Assembly (NCBI GenBank): GCA_002414705.1
Contig: DIAL01000140.1
Location: 51,304 to 75,557, forward strand
Length of the DNA stretch: 24,254 nucleotides
Source: Flavobacteriaceae bacterium UBA5079
GTDB lineage: Bacteria > Bacteroidota > Bacteroidia > Flavobacteriales > Flavobacteriaceae
Direction: 5' to 3'
Part shown: in pieces, positions 1-9,186 of the stretch
How the letters are laid out: each line of letters opens with the position of its first letter
Position numbering within the stretch: the first letter of the stretch is position 1
Made by a program: the position numbers and the translations under genes
The notes under the pieces: generated by a model
The model's database searches: none
The model's input: the letters and a program-made list of their open reading frames with translations, nothing else
What the model was told of the DNA's origin: nothing

Positions 1-35
1 AAAAAAAAAAAAAAAATGAATTCTTACACATTTAT

Positions 36-1529
36 CTACCTATTCCGCCAAAAGAAAGGTGTCAATAAAATCAGAACGGTAAACAATTCCAAACGCCCAA
101 TCAGCATTAAAAAAGCGGCCCACCATTTTGCCAAATCCGGTAAGGATGCATAATTATTTACTGGACCAAAATCGCCAAAAGCAGGACCGACATTTCCTAA
201 ACTAGAAGCTGCTATTCCTATAGAAGACATCAGGTCTAATCCAAACATAGAGAACACTAAAGAACCTACAATAAAGGACAGCATATATAAGATAAAGAAG
301 GCAAGAATATTAAAAACAATATCTCCCGAAACCGCTCTAGAATTATAACGTACAGGTAAAATAGCATTTGGATGTAAGGCACGTTTAAATTCTAAAAAAC
401 CATTTTTTATAAGGATTAAATGCCGAACCACTTTTACACCACCAGACGTACTTCCTGCGGAACCTCCTAAAAACATGAGTCCAAAAAAGAATACCACTAA
501 AAATGGGGCCCAAAGGGTATAATCAGCCGTTATAAAACCGGTAGTAGTTATAACACTTAACACTTGAAACAAGCCATGACGAAACGCACTTTCTGCTTCT
601 CCCCAAACCATAGGATGCGCTATGGACGATATAGAAACATCGGCTTTAAAATAAATTATAGCTGCAGCAATAAGGGTAAATATAACGATGAAAGACACAT
701 AGAGTTTAAACTCTTCATCTCTGAATATTTTTTGAACTTTTCCTTTAAACGCAAAATAACTTAAAACAAAATTAGTGCCTGCTAAAAACATAAACAAGAT
801 AATAATGTACTGAATAATAGGTTGGTCATTCCAATAGGCAACACTCGCATTTTTAGTAGAAAAACCACCAGTAGATAATGTACTCATAGCATGATTCATG
901 GCATCAAACAAATCCATTCCAGCTATTTTAAGTAAAATGGTTTCTGCTATGGTATATCCAAAATAAATAAGCCATAAACGTTTGGCAGTATCTGTAATTC
1001 TTGGATGCAATTTGTCGCCACTTGGTCCTGGTGCTTCGGCTGCAAACAACTGCATACCGCCTATTCCTAATAATGGCAAAATGGCAATTGCTAAAACAAT
1101 AATTCCCATGCCACCAATCCAATGCGTCATACTGCGCCAAAAAAGAACACCTTTAGGAACAATTTCAATATCATTTAAAATAGTTGCTCCTGTGGTTGTA
1201 TAACCAGACATGGTTTCCAGAAAGGCACTGGTAAAATCTGAAATAGTACCTGTAAATACATAAGGCAAACATCCTGTAAAAGCCATAATGAGCCAGCCAA
1301 AAGTTACCACCACATACCCTTCACGCTTATCCATGATTTTCTTATGGTCTCGTGTAGGAACCATTAGAAAAACACCTAATAAAAGGGTGCTAATTCCAGC
1401 TAAAAACAGGTTAAATGTAACACCATCATCGTAAATAAAACTAATAAGTGTGGACAGTAACATAAAACCACCATTAAAAAGAAGCAGTAATCCTAAAAAG
1501 TGGAAAATGATTTTATAATTCAGTTTCAT
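36..1529 (-). CDS. trkH: TrkH-family potassium uptake channel subunit
   Basis: This 497-residue inner-membrane protein is the K+-conducting subunit of the Trk system. Four pore loops of the Trk/Ktr superfamily are visible: TTTGAT near residues 111-116, STGGF near 219-223, TTTGF near 328-332 and GNVGP near 445-449. Each carries the glycine expected in the selectivity filter. The HWIGGMG segment (136-142) is also typical of TrkH, and many hydrophobic helices span the whole length. Length is normal for the family (about 480-500). The ATG at 1529 lies only two bases after the trkA stop codon, so the two genes are almost certainly co-transcribed and translationally coupled. Channel and gating-ring subunits are therefore made together. 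The 3' end is close to the window edge and no clear terminator is seen, only a run of 16 A at positions 1-16 (a T run on the coding strand). Confidence 0.95.
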   Translation of the reverse strand: MKLNYKIIFHFLGLLLLFNGGFMLLSTLISFIYDDGVTFNLFLAGISTLLLGVFLMVPTRDHKKIMDKREGYVVVTFGWLIMAFTGCLPYVFTGTISDFTSAFLETMSGYTTTGATILNDIEIVPKGVLFWRSMTHWIGGMGIIVLAIAILPLLGIGGMQLFAAEAPGPSGDKLHPRITDTAKRLWLIYFGYTIAETILLKIAGMDLFDAMNHAMSTLSTGGFSTKNASVAYWNDQPIIQYIIILFMFLAGTNFVLSYFAFKGKVQKIFRDEEFKLYVSFIVIFTLIAAAIIYFKADVSISSIAHPMVWGEAESAFRHGLFQVLSVITTTGFITADYTLWAPFLVVFFFGLMFLGGSAGSTSGGVKVVRHLILIKNGFLEFKRALHPNAILPVRYNSRAVSGDIVFNILAFFILYMLSFIVGSLVFSMFGLDLMSSIGIAASSLGNVGPAFGDFGPVNNYASLPDLAKWWAAFLMLIGRLELFTVLILLTPFFWRNR

Positions 1530-1531
1530 GC

Positions 1532-2881
1532 TTATAAGAATAGTTTTTCAACGTCTTTAATAGATCGTGGTAAGCCACAAATAACGACAAGGTCACCTTC
1601 TTGAATTCTGAAATCGCCTAAAGCAATATGGCCAATTCCTTCTCGAATAACACCTGCAATAATTGCAGATCTAGGAAAGCCTGCATCTTTTATTAGCTTG
1701 TCGCAAATTTTTGAGCTTGATTTCACCTTAAACTCCAAAAGCTCGGCATCCATATTATTCAACTTGGTGATGGCTAAAACCTCACCACGCCTAACGTATC
1801 TAAATATATTGTTGGCTGCTAATAATTTTTTATTAATTAAGGTATCAATACCAATGGATTGGGATAACTCAAAATAATCCATGTTTTCCACTAACGAAAT
1901 GGTTTTTCTAACATGTTTAGATTTCGCCACTAAACTAGACATGATATTTATTTCACTATTACCTGTAACGGCAATAAAAGCATCCATATCACTAATATTT
2001 TCTTCGTTTAATAATTCTACATTCCGACCATCACCATTTATAACAAGTACGTTTGGCAACTCATCAGCAATATCAAAAGCACGGTTTTTATCTTTTTCAA
2101 TGAGCTTTACATTAAAGCCACTATTTGCTAAATCGCGCGCTGTTTTATAACCAATTTGGCTACCACCAAGAATCATAACATTCTTAATTTCGGTATTGGC
2201 TTTACCTGTAATTTTACATAATTCTTCTGCACCACCTTCCGATGTAATAAACACCACATGATCGCCTTCCTTCAGTTGAGTATCACCTCTTGGAATAATA
2301 GTAAATTGCGTTCCAAAGCGTTGAATAGCTATAGGTACAAAATGTATTTCAGGAAATATTTCAGCAGCTTCTTTAACGGTTTTTCCAGCAAAAGCCATGG
2401 TTCTAGATAAATCCAAACCAACCATAGTTAACGCACCACCTTCAAAAGCGTATGTATCTGTAAAAGCCGATTGAGATAATAGTAACCGGATTTCAGCAGC
2501 AGCCAAAGCTTCTGGCGAAATAAGCTCGTCGATACCAAATTTGGTAAAGCCCACTTCGTCTTTATGTTGAATAAATTCCGTGTTTGATATTCGTGCAATG
2601 GTGCGTTTAGCGCCTAGTTGTTTGGCTAAAACGCAAACGGTAATATTTGTTGTTTCGGATGATGTTACGGCAATTACCAAATCAGCTTCTGCAACGCGTG
2701 CATCTTTTAAAATAGAAATGGAAGTTGAATCGCCTTTCATGACTTTTATATCCAAATGATTATCTGCGTTTAGCAAACATTCTTTATTGGTGTCAATTAG
2801 TGTAATTGCTTGCGATTCAAAAGACAATAATTTTGCTAAATGAAATCCAACTTCACCAGCACCAGCAATAATAATTTTCAT
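1532..2881 (-). CDS. trkA: Trk potassium uptake system NAD-binding protein TrkA
   Basis: This 449-residue cytoplasmic protein is the nucleotide-binding regulatory subunit that forms the gating ring of TrkH. It is a tandem duplication. The first RCK-N Rossmann domain starts at residue 1 with the dinucleotide motif GAGEVG (7-12) and an acidic residue ending beta-2 (ITLID, near 30). The second starts near residue 233 with GGSQIG (239-244) and LIEKDK. Each is followed by an RCK-C (TrkA-C) domain, near 145-225 and 370-449. Length matches E. coli TrkA (458). It is the first gene of the trkA-trkH pair. The start chosen is the ATG at 2881, which begins directly with the first beta strand (MKIIIAGAGE), so no upstream extension is needed. 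The promoter must lie in the 239-bp divergent region shared with menG; only a near-consensus element (TACATTTA) was found on this strand. Confidence 0.96.
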   Translation of the reverse strand: MKIIIAGAGEVGFHLAKLLSFESQAITLIDTNKECLLNADNHLDIKVMKGDSTSISILKDARVAEADLVIAVTSSETTNITVCVLAKQLGAKRTIARISNTEFIQHKDEVGFTKFGIDELISPEALAAAEIRLLLSQSAFTDTYAFEGGALTMVGLDLSRTMAFAGKTVKEAAEIFPEIHFVPIAIQRFGTQFTIIPRGDTQLKEGDHVVFITSEGGAEELCKITGKANTEIKNVMILGGSQIGYKTARDLANSGFNVKLIEKDKNRAFDIADELPNVLVINGDGRNVELLNEENISDMDAFIAVTGNSEINIMSSLVAKSKHVRKTISLVENMDYFELSQSIGIDTLINKKLLAANNIFRYVRRGEVLAITKLNNMDAELLEFKVKSSSKICDKLIKDAGFPRSAIIAGVIREGIGHIALGDFRIQEGDLVVICGLPRSIKDVEKLFL

Positions 2882-3073
2882 CTGTATACTTTTATTGTTT
2901 TTTCAATGGTCAGACGTAACCTAAAATAATTAAATGTATTATAATTTTGCATGGTATTGCACTATTTTAATCATTTCGGTTTTGTATGTATTTTTACTAA
3001 AAAGTAGTACAAATATAAAGTAAAAATTAGGACTTACATATATTTCAACCGCATATAATAAATTACTATCTAG

Positions 3074-3105
3074 TTGCTTAATGGGTAGGTATTAGTTTAT
3101 ATTTG
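3074..3105 (+). promoter_or_regulatory. Bacteroidota-type promoter of menG-porT
   Basis: A perfect -7 element TATATTTG (TAnnTTTG consensus) lies at 3098-3105, with TTG at 3074-3076 as a -33 candidate 21 bases upstream. Transcription would begin around 3110. This rules out the TTG at 3103 as the menG start, because that codon lies inside the -7 box, and supports the TTG at 3121. Confidence 0.7.
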
Positions 3106-3120
3106 CAAAAAAAAAGAAAA

Positions 3121-3846
3121 TTGTCAAAAGTAAATCCATATAAAGACAGTAACCTTGGAAAGAAAGAACAGGTTACCAAAATGTTTGATGCTATTTCAGG
3201 TAATTACGATGGTTTAAATCGTGTTATTTCTTTTGGCATAGACGTGTCTTGGCGAAAAAAAGTACTGGCTATTGTAAAAGCTAGTAATCCAGAAACTATT
3301 TTAGATATTGCTACAGGAACTGGCGATTTAGCCATTATGTTAGCACAAACCAATGCCAAAAAAATTGTTGGTTTTGATATAAGTAGTGGTATGCTGGAAA
3401 TAGGAAAGCAAAAAGTAGCACATAAAAAATTGAATGATACTATTGATATGGTTTTAGGTGATTCTGAAAACATGCCTTTTCAAGACAATTCCTTTGATGC
3501 AATAACAGTTGCCTTTGGGATTCGAAATTTTGAAACGCTAGAAAAAGGCCTGGCAGAAATATACCGTGTGCTAAAACCAAATGGCACGTTTGTTATTCTG
3601 GAAACGTCTATGCCGACAAAAACACCATATAAACAAGGGTATAATTTTTACACAAAAAACATCCTACCTGTTATTGGAAAACTGTTTTCTAAAGACAAAA
3701 CAGCTTATGCGTATTTATGCGAATCTGCTTCTGTTTTTCCTTTTGGTGAGGAATTAAACAATATTTTGCGTAAAATTGGGTTTACTAATGTAAATGATTT
3801 GCCACAAACATTTGGTGTGGCTACTATTTATACATTATCAAAATAG
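3121..3846 (+). CDS. menG: Demethylmenaquinone methyltransferase (UbiE/MenG)
   Basis: This class I SAM-dependent methyltransferase catalyses the last step of menaquinone synthesis, C-methylation of demethylmenaquinone. Bacteroidota use menaquinone rather than ubiquinone, hence MenG rather than UbiE. The SAM-binding motif LDIATGTGDL lies at residues 61-70, motif II GDSENMPF at 113-120, and the UbiE signature GIRNF at 133-137. The N-terminus PYKDSNLGKKEQV resembles flavobacterial orthologues. I chose the TTG at 3121, giving 241 residues starting MSKVNPYK. The longer reading from TTG 3103 would start inside the promoter -7 box. The leader would be only about 10 bases, preceded by an A-rich tract. 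The stop codon is four bases before porT, so the two genes form an operon. Confidence 0.93.
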   Translation: MSKVNPYKDSNLGKKEQVTKMFDAISGNYDGLNRVISFGIDVSWRKKVLAIVKASNPETILDIATGTGDLAIMLAQTNAKKIVGFDISSGMLEIGKQKVAHKKLNDTIDMVLGDSENMPFQDNSFDAITVAFGIRNFETLEKGLAEIYRVLKPNGTFVILETSMPTKTPYKQGYNFYTKNILPVIGKLFSKDKTAYAYLCESASVFPFGEELNNILRKIGFTNVNDLPQTFGVATIYTLSK

Positions 3847-3850
3847 TTTT

Positions 3851-4564
3851 ATGAAAAAACACCTGTTACTTTTTGGGTTTATTTTACTATCTCAAGTCGC
3901 TTCTGCTCAATTGTTCTCAAAAGAAAAAATTAGGAATCTTGAAACGGAAGATAAAAAACGATTGAGTTATGGTTTCTTTTTGGGATACAATAGTTACGAC
4001 TTCAATTTTGATTACAACACGGATCAAGCCGATATTTTAGTTGAAAAAACCGGAGGTTTTAGCGTAGGGTTAGTTGGTAATTTACGCATCATGGAATACA
4101 TGGATTTACGTTTTGAACCAGGATTATACATTACAACAAGAAATTTGGTTTACAATGAAAGTTATTTTCAAGGTATGGAGTTTACGGATACCGATTTAAA
4201 ACGTGAAGTAAAATCTACTTATATCCATTTTCCCTTATTAATGAAATTTTCTACCAAGCGTATTAATAACTTCAAACCCTTTGTGGTTGCAGGTTTATCA
4301 ACCGCTTTAAATTTATCTAGTAACGCCAATAATCCAGATGACAATAGTAGTGGGCAATTTAGAACCAAAAACAATATGTTCTTTTATGAAGTTGGTTTTG
4401 GCGTAGATTTCTATTTATACTTCTTTAAATTTACACCTTCTATTCGTGGTGTTTTTGCTTTTAATGACGAAATAATTCAAGATAAGGATCCAAATAGTCC
4501 ATGGACAAGTAATGTGAATACCATGAAAACTCGTGGTGTATTTTTGAATTTCACCTTTCAATAA
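3851..4564 (+). CDS. porT: Type IX secretion / gliding protein PorT (SprT)
   Basis: This 237-residue exported protein has a clear signal peptide (MKKHLLLFGFILLSQVASAQ, cleavage before or after Gln20) followed by a beta-rich domain with alternating aromatic strands (SYGFFLGYNSYDFNF, YMDLRFEPGLYI). That pattern fits an outer-membrane beta-barrel of the PorT family (about 240 residues). PorT is needed for the type IX secretion system that exports proteins with C-terminal sorting domains, one of which is encoded at 23294-23776. The ATG at 3851 was chosen because it begins the signal peptide and lies four bases after menG; the frame stays open upstream into menG, but that part is not signal-like. 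The linkage of menG and porT is one I recall from other Bacteroidota. Family assignment rests on size, topology and context rather than a catalytic motif. Confidence 0.85.
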   Translation: MKKHLLLFGFILLSQVASAQLFSKEKIRNLETEDKKRLSYGFFLGYNSYDFNFDYNTDQADILVEKTGGFSVGLVGNLRIMEYMDLRFEPGLYITTRNLVYNESYFQGMEFTDTDLKREVKSTYIHFPLLMKFSTKRINNFKPFVVAGLSTALNLSSNANNPDDNSSGQFRTKNNMFFYEVGFGVDFYLYFFKFTPSIRGVFAFNDEIIQDKDPNSPWTSNVNTMKTRGVFLNFTFQ

Positions 4565-4596
4565 TTTTTTTCTATTAAACTGTTAAGTTGTAAATG

Positions 4597-4631
4597 CGTT
4601 AAGTTGCAACTCAACACCAAACAACTTAACG
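4597..4631. terminator. Inverted repeat between convergent porT and rRNA methylase gene
   Basis: A perfect 10-bp inverted repeat (CGTTAAGTTG at 4597-4606, CAACTTAACG at 4622-4631) with a 15-base loop spans the junction of two convergent genes. A third copy of GTTAAGTTG lies at 4582-4590. The right arm contains the stop codon of the minus-strand gene. No good T run follows on either strand, so this may be a weak bidirectional terminator or a repeat relic. Confidence 0.4.
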
Positions 4632-5345
4632 TCGTTTAAATTCACTCAACAAAATAGCCGTTGCTGTTGCTACATTTAAACTTTCTGTAGCTTGAACAGC
4701 TCCAAAACGCGGGATACTGACACGTTTTTTAATGTGTTTTTCAATTGCTTCAGAAATTCCATTAGCTTCATTACCCATAACTAAAACACCTTCAGAAACA
4801 AGTGTTTCTGTATACACATTATCACCATCCATAAACGCACCATATACAGGCAATTTGGTTGTGGATAAATAAGTTTTCAAATCAGTATAGCTAACATGAA
4901 CCCTTGTAATGGAACCCATGGTTGCTTGAATAACTTTTGGGTTGTAACAATCTACGGTTTGTTCGCTACATATTATATTTTCAATTCCAAACCAATCGCA
5001 TAAGCGAATAATAGTACCTAAATTTCCAGGATCACGAACATCATCTAAAACTAAAATAAAACCGCTTTCTGGTAGTATTTCCATTTCTGGAATGTTAAAA
5101 ACAGCCAAAGCTTGATTGGGTGTTTTTAAGGAACTAATTTTTTTTAAATCAGATTCCGAAATAAGCGTTTCCAAATTGGTATCTAAATGGAATGTTACGG
5201 TTGTATATAATTGCTGTAAAATTAAATTTGAACTTAAAAGTTCCTGAATGGTTTTAACACCTTCTGCTACAAATAATCCATGCTGTTGTCTGTACTTTTT
5301 TTGCTTTAAACCCGTTAGACTTTTTATTTGATTTTTTGATAACAT
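4626..5345 (-). CDS. TrmH/SpoU-family RNA 2'-O-methyltransferase
   Basis: This 239-residue SPOUT-class methyltransferase transfers a methyl group from SAM to a ribose 2'-OH in rRNA or tRNA. The N-terminal part (about 1-85) is the SpoU substrate-binding domain of L30e type (HGLFVAEGVKTIQELL). The catalytic trefoil-knot domain shows the three SpoU motifs: motif 1 DPGNLGTIIR (105-114) with its Arg, motif 2 VLVMGNEANGIS (187-198), and motif 3 IPRFGAVQATESLNVATA (211-228). Length is normal. The exact target nucleotide cannot be read from the sequence; the RlmB/TrmH-like family includes enzymes for 23S rRNA. It is convergent with porT and divergent from tamL, with 183 bp between the starts holding both promoters. 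Confidence 0.9.
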   Translation of the reverse strand: MLSKNQIKSLTGLKQKKYRQQHGLFVAEGVKTIQELLSSNLILQQLYTTVTFHLDTNLETLISESDLKKISSLKTPNQALAVFNIPEMEILPESGFILVLDDVRDPGNLGTIIRLCDWFGIENIICSEQTVDCYNPKVIQATMGSITRVHVSYTDLKTYLSTTKLPVYGAFMDGDNVYTETLVSEGVLVMGNEANGISEAIEKHIKKRVSIPRFGAVQATESLNVATATAILLSEFKRR

Positions 5346-5369
5346 GAAATTACTTTTAAATGGTGGTTA

Positions 5370-5377
5370 CAAAATTA
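5370..5377 (-). promoter_or_regulatory. -7 element for the RNA methyltransferase gene
   Basis: Read on the minus strand this is TAATTTTG, a perfect TAnnTTTG box, about 25 bases before the ATG at 5345. Candidate -33 TTG elements exist at 5392-5395 and 5401-5403, but neither spacing is ideal. Confidence 0.5.
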
Positions 5378-5445
5378 TAAAGAATAAAATACAAAGCTTT
5401 CAAAATGTGTCATTATATATATGCTTTATTTCGGTTGAAATAATG

Positions 5446-5453
5446 TATTTTTG
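5446..5453 (+). promoter_or_regulatory. -7 element for tamL
   Basis: TATTTTTG matches the TAnnTTTG consensus, with transcription expected from about 5460. That leaves a leader of roughly 70-100 bases before tamL, depending on which start is used. No convincing -33 element is seen. Confidence 0.5.
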
Positions 5454-5528
5454 AAGCAATTATTTGATTTTTTGTCAGTCGAAATTGCACACCAAAAGCC
5501 ATCACTAAATTTTTATAATTAAGCATCC

Positions 5529-8054
5529 TTGAGAATACATTCTTCAAAAATAGCATTTTATATGACGATTGCCCTCTTTTTGGTGTCTTGTAATACCATA
5601 AAACGTGTTGGGAAGGACGAACAATTACTGACAAAAAATACCGTTTACGTCAATGACAAAGTAAATAACACAGAAACTATTGACAACTTACTCTACCAAA
5701 AAACAAATAGAAAATTATTAACGATTCCGCTTCGACTACATATTTACAATTTAGCACGTCCGGATATTGATTCCATTTTAAAAGCCAATATTGCCGAAAA
5801 ACCCAATCGCGAAGAAAACTTGGAGCAATTTTTATCTAAAAAACAATTAGATGAATATATTGAATCCAGAAAAGGCTTTAATAAATGGCTGAAAACTACA
5901 GGTGAAGCACCAACTATTTTAGATGAAGAAAAAACAAAACGCTCACTAAATCGGTTGGAAGCTTATTATTTTCACAATGGTTGGTTTACAGCAAAAGCAA
6001 CTTCTGAAACTATAAAAACAGATTCTAGTCGCGTAAAAGTTAATTATTATGTTACAACAGGTGATCCGTATATGGTGGACTCATTAAGTGTAAAAATCTA
6101 TTCACCAGCTATTGACACGTTATATAACAGGTCTAAAAAACAATCGCGGATCCAATTAAACAAACAATACAAAACACTTACGTTTGAACAGGAAAAGAAC
6201 CGATTAACAGATTACTTCAGAAATCATGGTGTGTATCATTTTAGCGAAGATTATGTGTTCTTTGAAATGGACACCATTGATACAGAGAAAAAGGTAAAAG
6301 TTGAATTACAAATTCAAGATCGACTTATAAAAAACGAAGATTCATCCAGACGTGAACCTTTTACTATTTATAAAATAAAAGACGTTAATATATTTACGGA
6401 CTATTCTTATTTGGATCGAAACAAAGTTCAAAAAGATTCTATAGCATATAAAGGGTATAATTTATTTAGTAATGAGAAGCTCCGTTTTAAACCCAAAGCG
6501 CTAACAGATGCTATATTTATTACACCAGATTCTACCTTTAGAGACAGTGATAGAACCTTATCCTACCGTCATATTTCAGAATTGCGCACCTTTAAATACC
6601 CAAACATTGAATATGTGGAAAATACAGATTCCACGCTAACTGCCAACGTATACTTAACGCCTTTAAAGAAATTTGGTTTGGAATTTAGTGCCGAAGTTTC
6701 ACAGAGTAACATTCAAACTATTGGACTTTCTTTTAATCCGTCTATACTCATGCGAAATGTTTTTGGTGGAGCAGAAACCTTGCAACTTACAGCCTTTGGA
6801 TCCATTGGCGCATCTAAAGACGCATCTAATAATGAAGATAAATTTTTTGACATTAATGAATGGGGAGCCGATTTAAAGTTAACCGTTCCGCGATTATTAC
6901 TACCATTTAATACCGAAAAATTGATACCCAAAAGCATGTCGCCTAGCACACGTATGAGTATTTCTACATCGAGTCAAACTAATATTGGATTGGACAAACA
7001 AAATCTTACTGGAACACTCAATTACCGCTGGAAACCGAATTTAAAAGTCACAAACCGATTCGATTTATTTAGTGTGCAATATGTAAAAAACCTAAATCCA
7101 GACAATTATTTTAATGTGTACAGCACATCATACAATACCTTGAATGATATTGCACAAGATATTGGATATATAGGACCAAATGACGAATTAGGCATCCCAG
7201 ACCAAGCCAACCAATTCATCCAGGAATCTACTAGTAGTAACCCTCCTAATGGCTTAACACCAGACAATATTCAAAACATCAACAATATAAATGAACGTCA
7301 AGAACGCTTAACAGAAAACAACCTTATTATTGCTTCCAGTTATAATTACGTTCGTGATAACCGAACCAGTTTATTTGATGAGAATTTCTCCATATTTAGA
7401 GGTAAGATAGAATCGGCTGGAAACTTATTATCGTTAGCTGCAAACACCTTTGGAGCGGCCAAAAACACAAATGGTAATTATGAAATTTTTGATGTAGCCT
7501 ATTCTCAATATATTAAAACCGAACTCGATTATATTAAACATTGGGATTTAGGCAAGAAACAAGTTTTAGCGCTTCGTAGCTTTTTTGGAATTGCCATTCC
7601 GTATGGGAACTCCAATAGTATTCCATTTTCAAAAAGTTTTTTTGCTGGAGGAACCAATGATAATCGTGCATGGACAGCCTATAGTTTAGGGCCAGGAAGT
7701 TCTGAAAGTAATGACGAATTTAATGAAGCCAACCTAAAATTAGCCTTCAATTTAGAATATCGTTTTAATGTGTTTGGCGATTTTTACGCAGCACTTTTTG
7801 CCGATGCTGGCAACATTTGGAATGTACTGGATAATATTGAAGATCCACAAGCAACCTTCACCAATTTACAATCTCTTGAAGATATTGCATTAGGAACAGG
7901 TTTCGGATTGCGCTATGATTTCGGATTTATTATTTTTCGTTTCGATATCGGATTTAAAACCTACGATCCATCCTATAAAATGGGCAACCGTTGGTTAAAT
8001 GATTACAATTTCACAAATGCTGTTTATAACATTGGTATCAATTACCCGTTTTAA
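5529..8054 (+). CDS. tamL: TamL/BamA-family outer-membrane lipoprotein (Omp85)
   Basis: This 841-residue protein is an Omp85-superfamily outer-membrane protein, the Bacteroidota lipoprotein form called TamL, which with TamB-like partners is thought to help assemble or transport outer-membrane components. A lipoprotein signal ends in LFLVSC with Cys21 as the lipidation site, followed by NTIKRVGKDEQLL, typical of this family. An N-terminal periplasmic region of about 370 residues with POTRA-like segments precedes a C-terminal beta-barrel (about 390-841; surface-antigen domain) that ends in phenylalanine (GINYPF), as expected for a BAM-inserted barrel. The TTG at 5529 gives a signal with a positive n-region (MRIHSSK). 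The ATG at 5562 would leave only nine residues before the lipobox Cys, so I favour the TTG, though the start is uncertain. Confidence 0.88.
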   Translation: MRIHSSKIAFYMTIALFLVSCNTIKRVGKDEQLLTKNTVYVNDKVNNTETIDNLLYQKTNRKLLTIPLRLHIYNLARPDIDSILKANIAEKPNREENLEQFLSKKQLDEYIESRKGFNKWLKTTGEAPTILDEEKTKRSLNRLEAYYFHNGWFTAKATSETIKTDSSRVKVNYYVTTGDPYMVDSLSVKIYSPAIDTLYNRSKKQSRIQLNKQYKTLTFEQEKNRLTDYFRNHGVYHFSEDYVFFEMDTIDTEKKVKVELQIQDRLIKNEDSSRREPFTIYKIKDVNIFTDYSYLDRNKVQKDSIAYKGYNLFSNEKLRFKPKALTDAIFITPDSTFRDSDRTLSYRHISELRTFKYPNIEYVENTDSTLTANVYLTPLKKFGLEFSAEVSQSNIQTIGLSFNPSILMRNVFGGAETLQLTAFGSIGASKDASNNEDKFFDINEWGADLKLTVPRLLLPFNTEKLIPKSMSPSTRMSISTSSQTNIGLDKQNLTGTLNYRWKPNLKVTNRFDLFSVQYVKNLNPDNYFNVYSTSYNTLNDIAQDIGYIGPNDELGIPDQANQFIQESTSSNPPNGLTPDNIQNINNINERQERLTENNLIIASSYNYVRDNRTSLFDENFSIFRGKIESAGNLLSLAANTFGAAKNTNGNYEIFDVAYSQYIKTELDYIKHWDLGKKQVLALRSFFGIAIPYGNSNSIPFSKSFFAGGTNDNRAWTAYSLGPGSSESNDEFNEANLKLAFNLEYRFNVFGDFYAALFADAGNIWNVLDNIEDPQATFTNLQSLEDIALGTGFGLRYDFGFIIFRFDIGFKTYDPSYKMGNRWLNDYNFTNAVYNIGINYPF

Positions 8055-8068
8055 GCTATTAATTTTAT

Positions 8069-8076
8069 TATTTTTG
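8069..8076 (+). promoter_or_regulatory. -7 element for fbaA
   Basis: TATTTTTG matches TAnnTTTG, 22 bases before the fbaA ATG and 14 bases after the tamL stop. fbaA can therefore be transcribed on its own with a short leader. No clear -33 element is seen. Confidence 0.55.
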
Positions 8077-8098
8077 TTTCTTTTAAAAACCACAAACT

Positions 8099-9166
8099 AT
8101 GTCACATTCTATAAAACCAGGTGTTGCTACAGGACACGAAGTTCAAGCTATTTTTAAACTCGCTAAAGAAAAAGGCTTTGCCCTACCAGCTGTAAATGTC
8201 GTAGGCTCCAGCTCTATAAATGGTGTTTTGGAAACCGCTCGCGATTTAAACGCACCCGTTATTATTCAATTTTCTAATGGTGGTGGTATTTTTAATGCAG
8301 GAAAAGGCTTAAGTAACGAGAACCAAAAAGCCGCTATAGCAGGTTGTATTGCAGGTGCAAAACATGTGCATTTAATGGCAGAAGCTTATGGCATTCCGGT
8401 TATTTTACATACAGATCATTGTGCCAAAAAATTACTTCCCTGGATAGATGGCTTATTAGATGCTAGTGAGCAATACTTTAAAGAAACAGGCAAGCCGCTT
8501 TATAGCTCGCACATGATTGATTTAAGTGAAGAGCCTATTGAAGAAAACATTGAAACGTGCAAACGCTATTTAGAGCGCATGAGTAAAATGGGCATGACAT
8601 TAGAAATAGAGTTAGGTATTACAGGTGGTGAAGAAGATGGTGTAGATAATACAGATGTGGACGATTCCAAACTTTACACACAACCTGATGAAGTAGCGTA
8701 TGCTTATGAAGAATTAAGCAAAATAAGCGATCAGTTTACAATTGCTGCAGCTTTCGGGAATGTGCATGGCGTTTACAAACCAGGAAACGTAAAATTAACA
8801 CCTAAAATTCTTAAAAATTCACAAGAATATATTTCTAAAAAATTCAATGTAGAGCATAATCATATTGATTTTGTTTTTCATGGTGGATCAGGATCTACAG
8901 TTGAAGAAATTCGCGAAGCTATAGGTTATGGCGTTATAAAAATGAATATTGATACCGATATGCAATATGCCTTTACAACAGGAGTTCGCGATTATATTTT
9001 AGAAAAACAAGACTATTTACAAGCACAAATAGGAAATCCTGAAGGTGCTGATATTCCAAATAAAAAATATTATGATCCTCGCGTTTGGTTACGTAAAGGT
9101 GAAGAAACATTTGTTGCACGTTTAAAAAAGGCGTTTGAAGACCTGAATAACGTAAACACTTTATAA
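8099..9166 (+). CDS. fbaA: Class II fructose-bisphosphate aldolase
   Basis: This 355-residue Zn-dependent enzyme reversibly cleaves fructose 1,6-bisphosphate into dihydroxyacetone phosphate and glyceraldehyde 3-phosphate in glycolysis and gluconeogenesis. It belongs to the E. coli FbaA subgroup (359 residues). The HTDHCAK motif supplies Asp106 (catalytic) and His107 (Zn ligand). His223 in GNVHG and His261 in FHGGSGS are the other two Zn ligands. The GGSGS loop (262-266) and KMNIDTDMQ (281-289) bind phosphate. ELGITGGEEDGVD (171-183) is a further family signature. The ATG at 8099 follows its own promoter. All key residues are present and the length is normal. Confidence 0.97.
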   Translation: MSHSIKPGVATGHEVQAIFKLAKEKGFALPAVNVVGSSSINGVLETARDLNAPVIIQFSNGGGIFNAGKGLSNENQKAAIAGCIAGAKHVHLMAEAYGIPVILHTDHCAKKLLPWIDGLLDASEQYFKETGKPLYSSHMIDLSEEPIEENIETCKRYLERMSKMGMTLEIELGITGGEEDGVDNTDVDDSKLYTQPDEVAYAYEELSKISDQFTIAAAFGNVHGVYKPGNVKLTPKILKNSQEYISKKFNVEHNHIDFVFHGGSGSTVEEIREAIGYGVIKMNIDTDMQYAFTTGVRDYILEKQDYLQAQIGNPEGADIPNKKYYDPRVWLRKGEETFVARLKKAFEDLNNVNTL

Positions 9167-9186
9167 AATAAAAACGCAAAAAAGGC

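Noticed and set aside
1..16. Run of 16 A at the left edge
   Set aside because: It might be a T run after trkH on the coding strand, but no hairpin precedes it and it is at the window edge, so no terminator is called.
2942..3007. A TAATTTTG box followed by an 18-codon frame (ATG 2951) upstream of menG
   Set aside because: The ATG is one base after the -7 box and would lie upstream of the transcription start; the peptide is not credible.
5413..5634. Minus-strand frame of 73 codons across the tamL start
   Set aside because: It spans the divergent promoter region and antisense tamL; no recognisable sequence.
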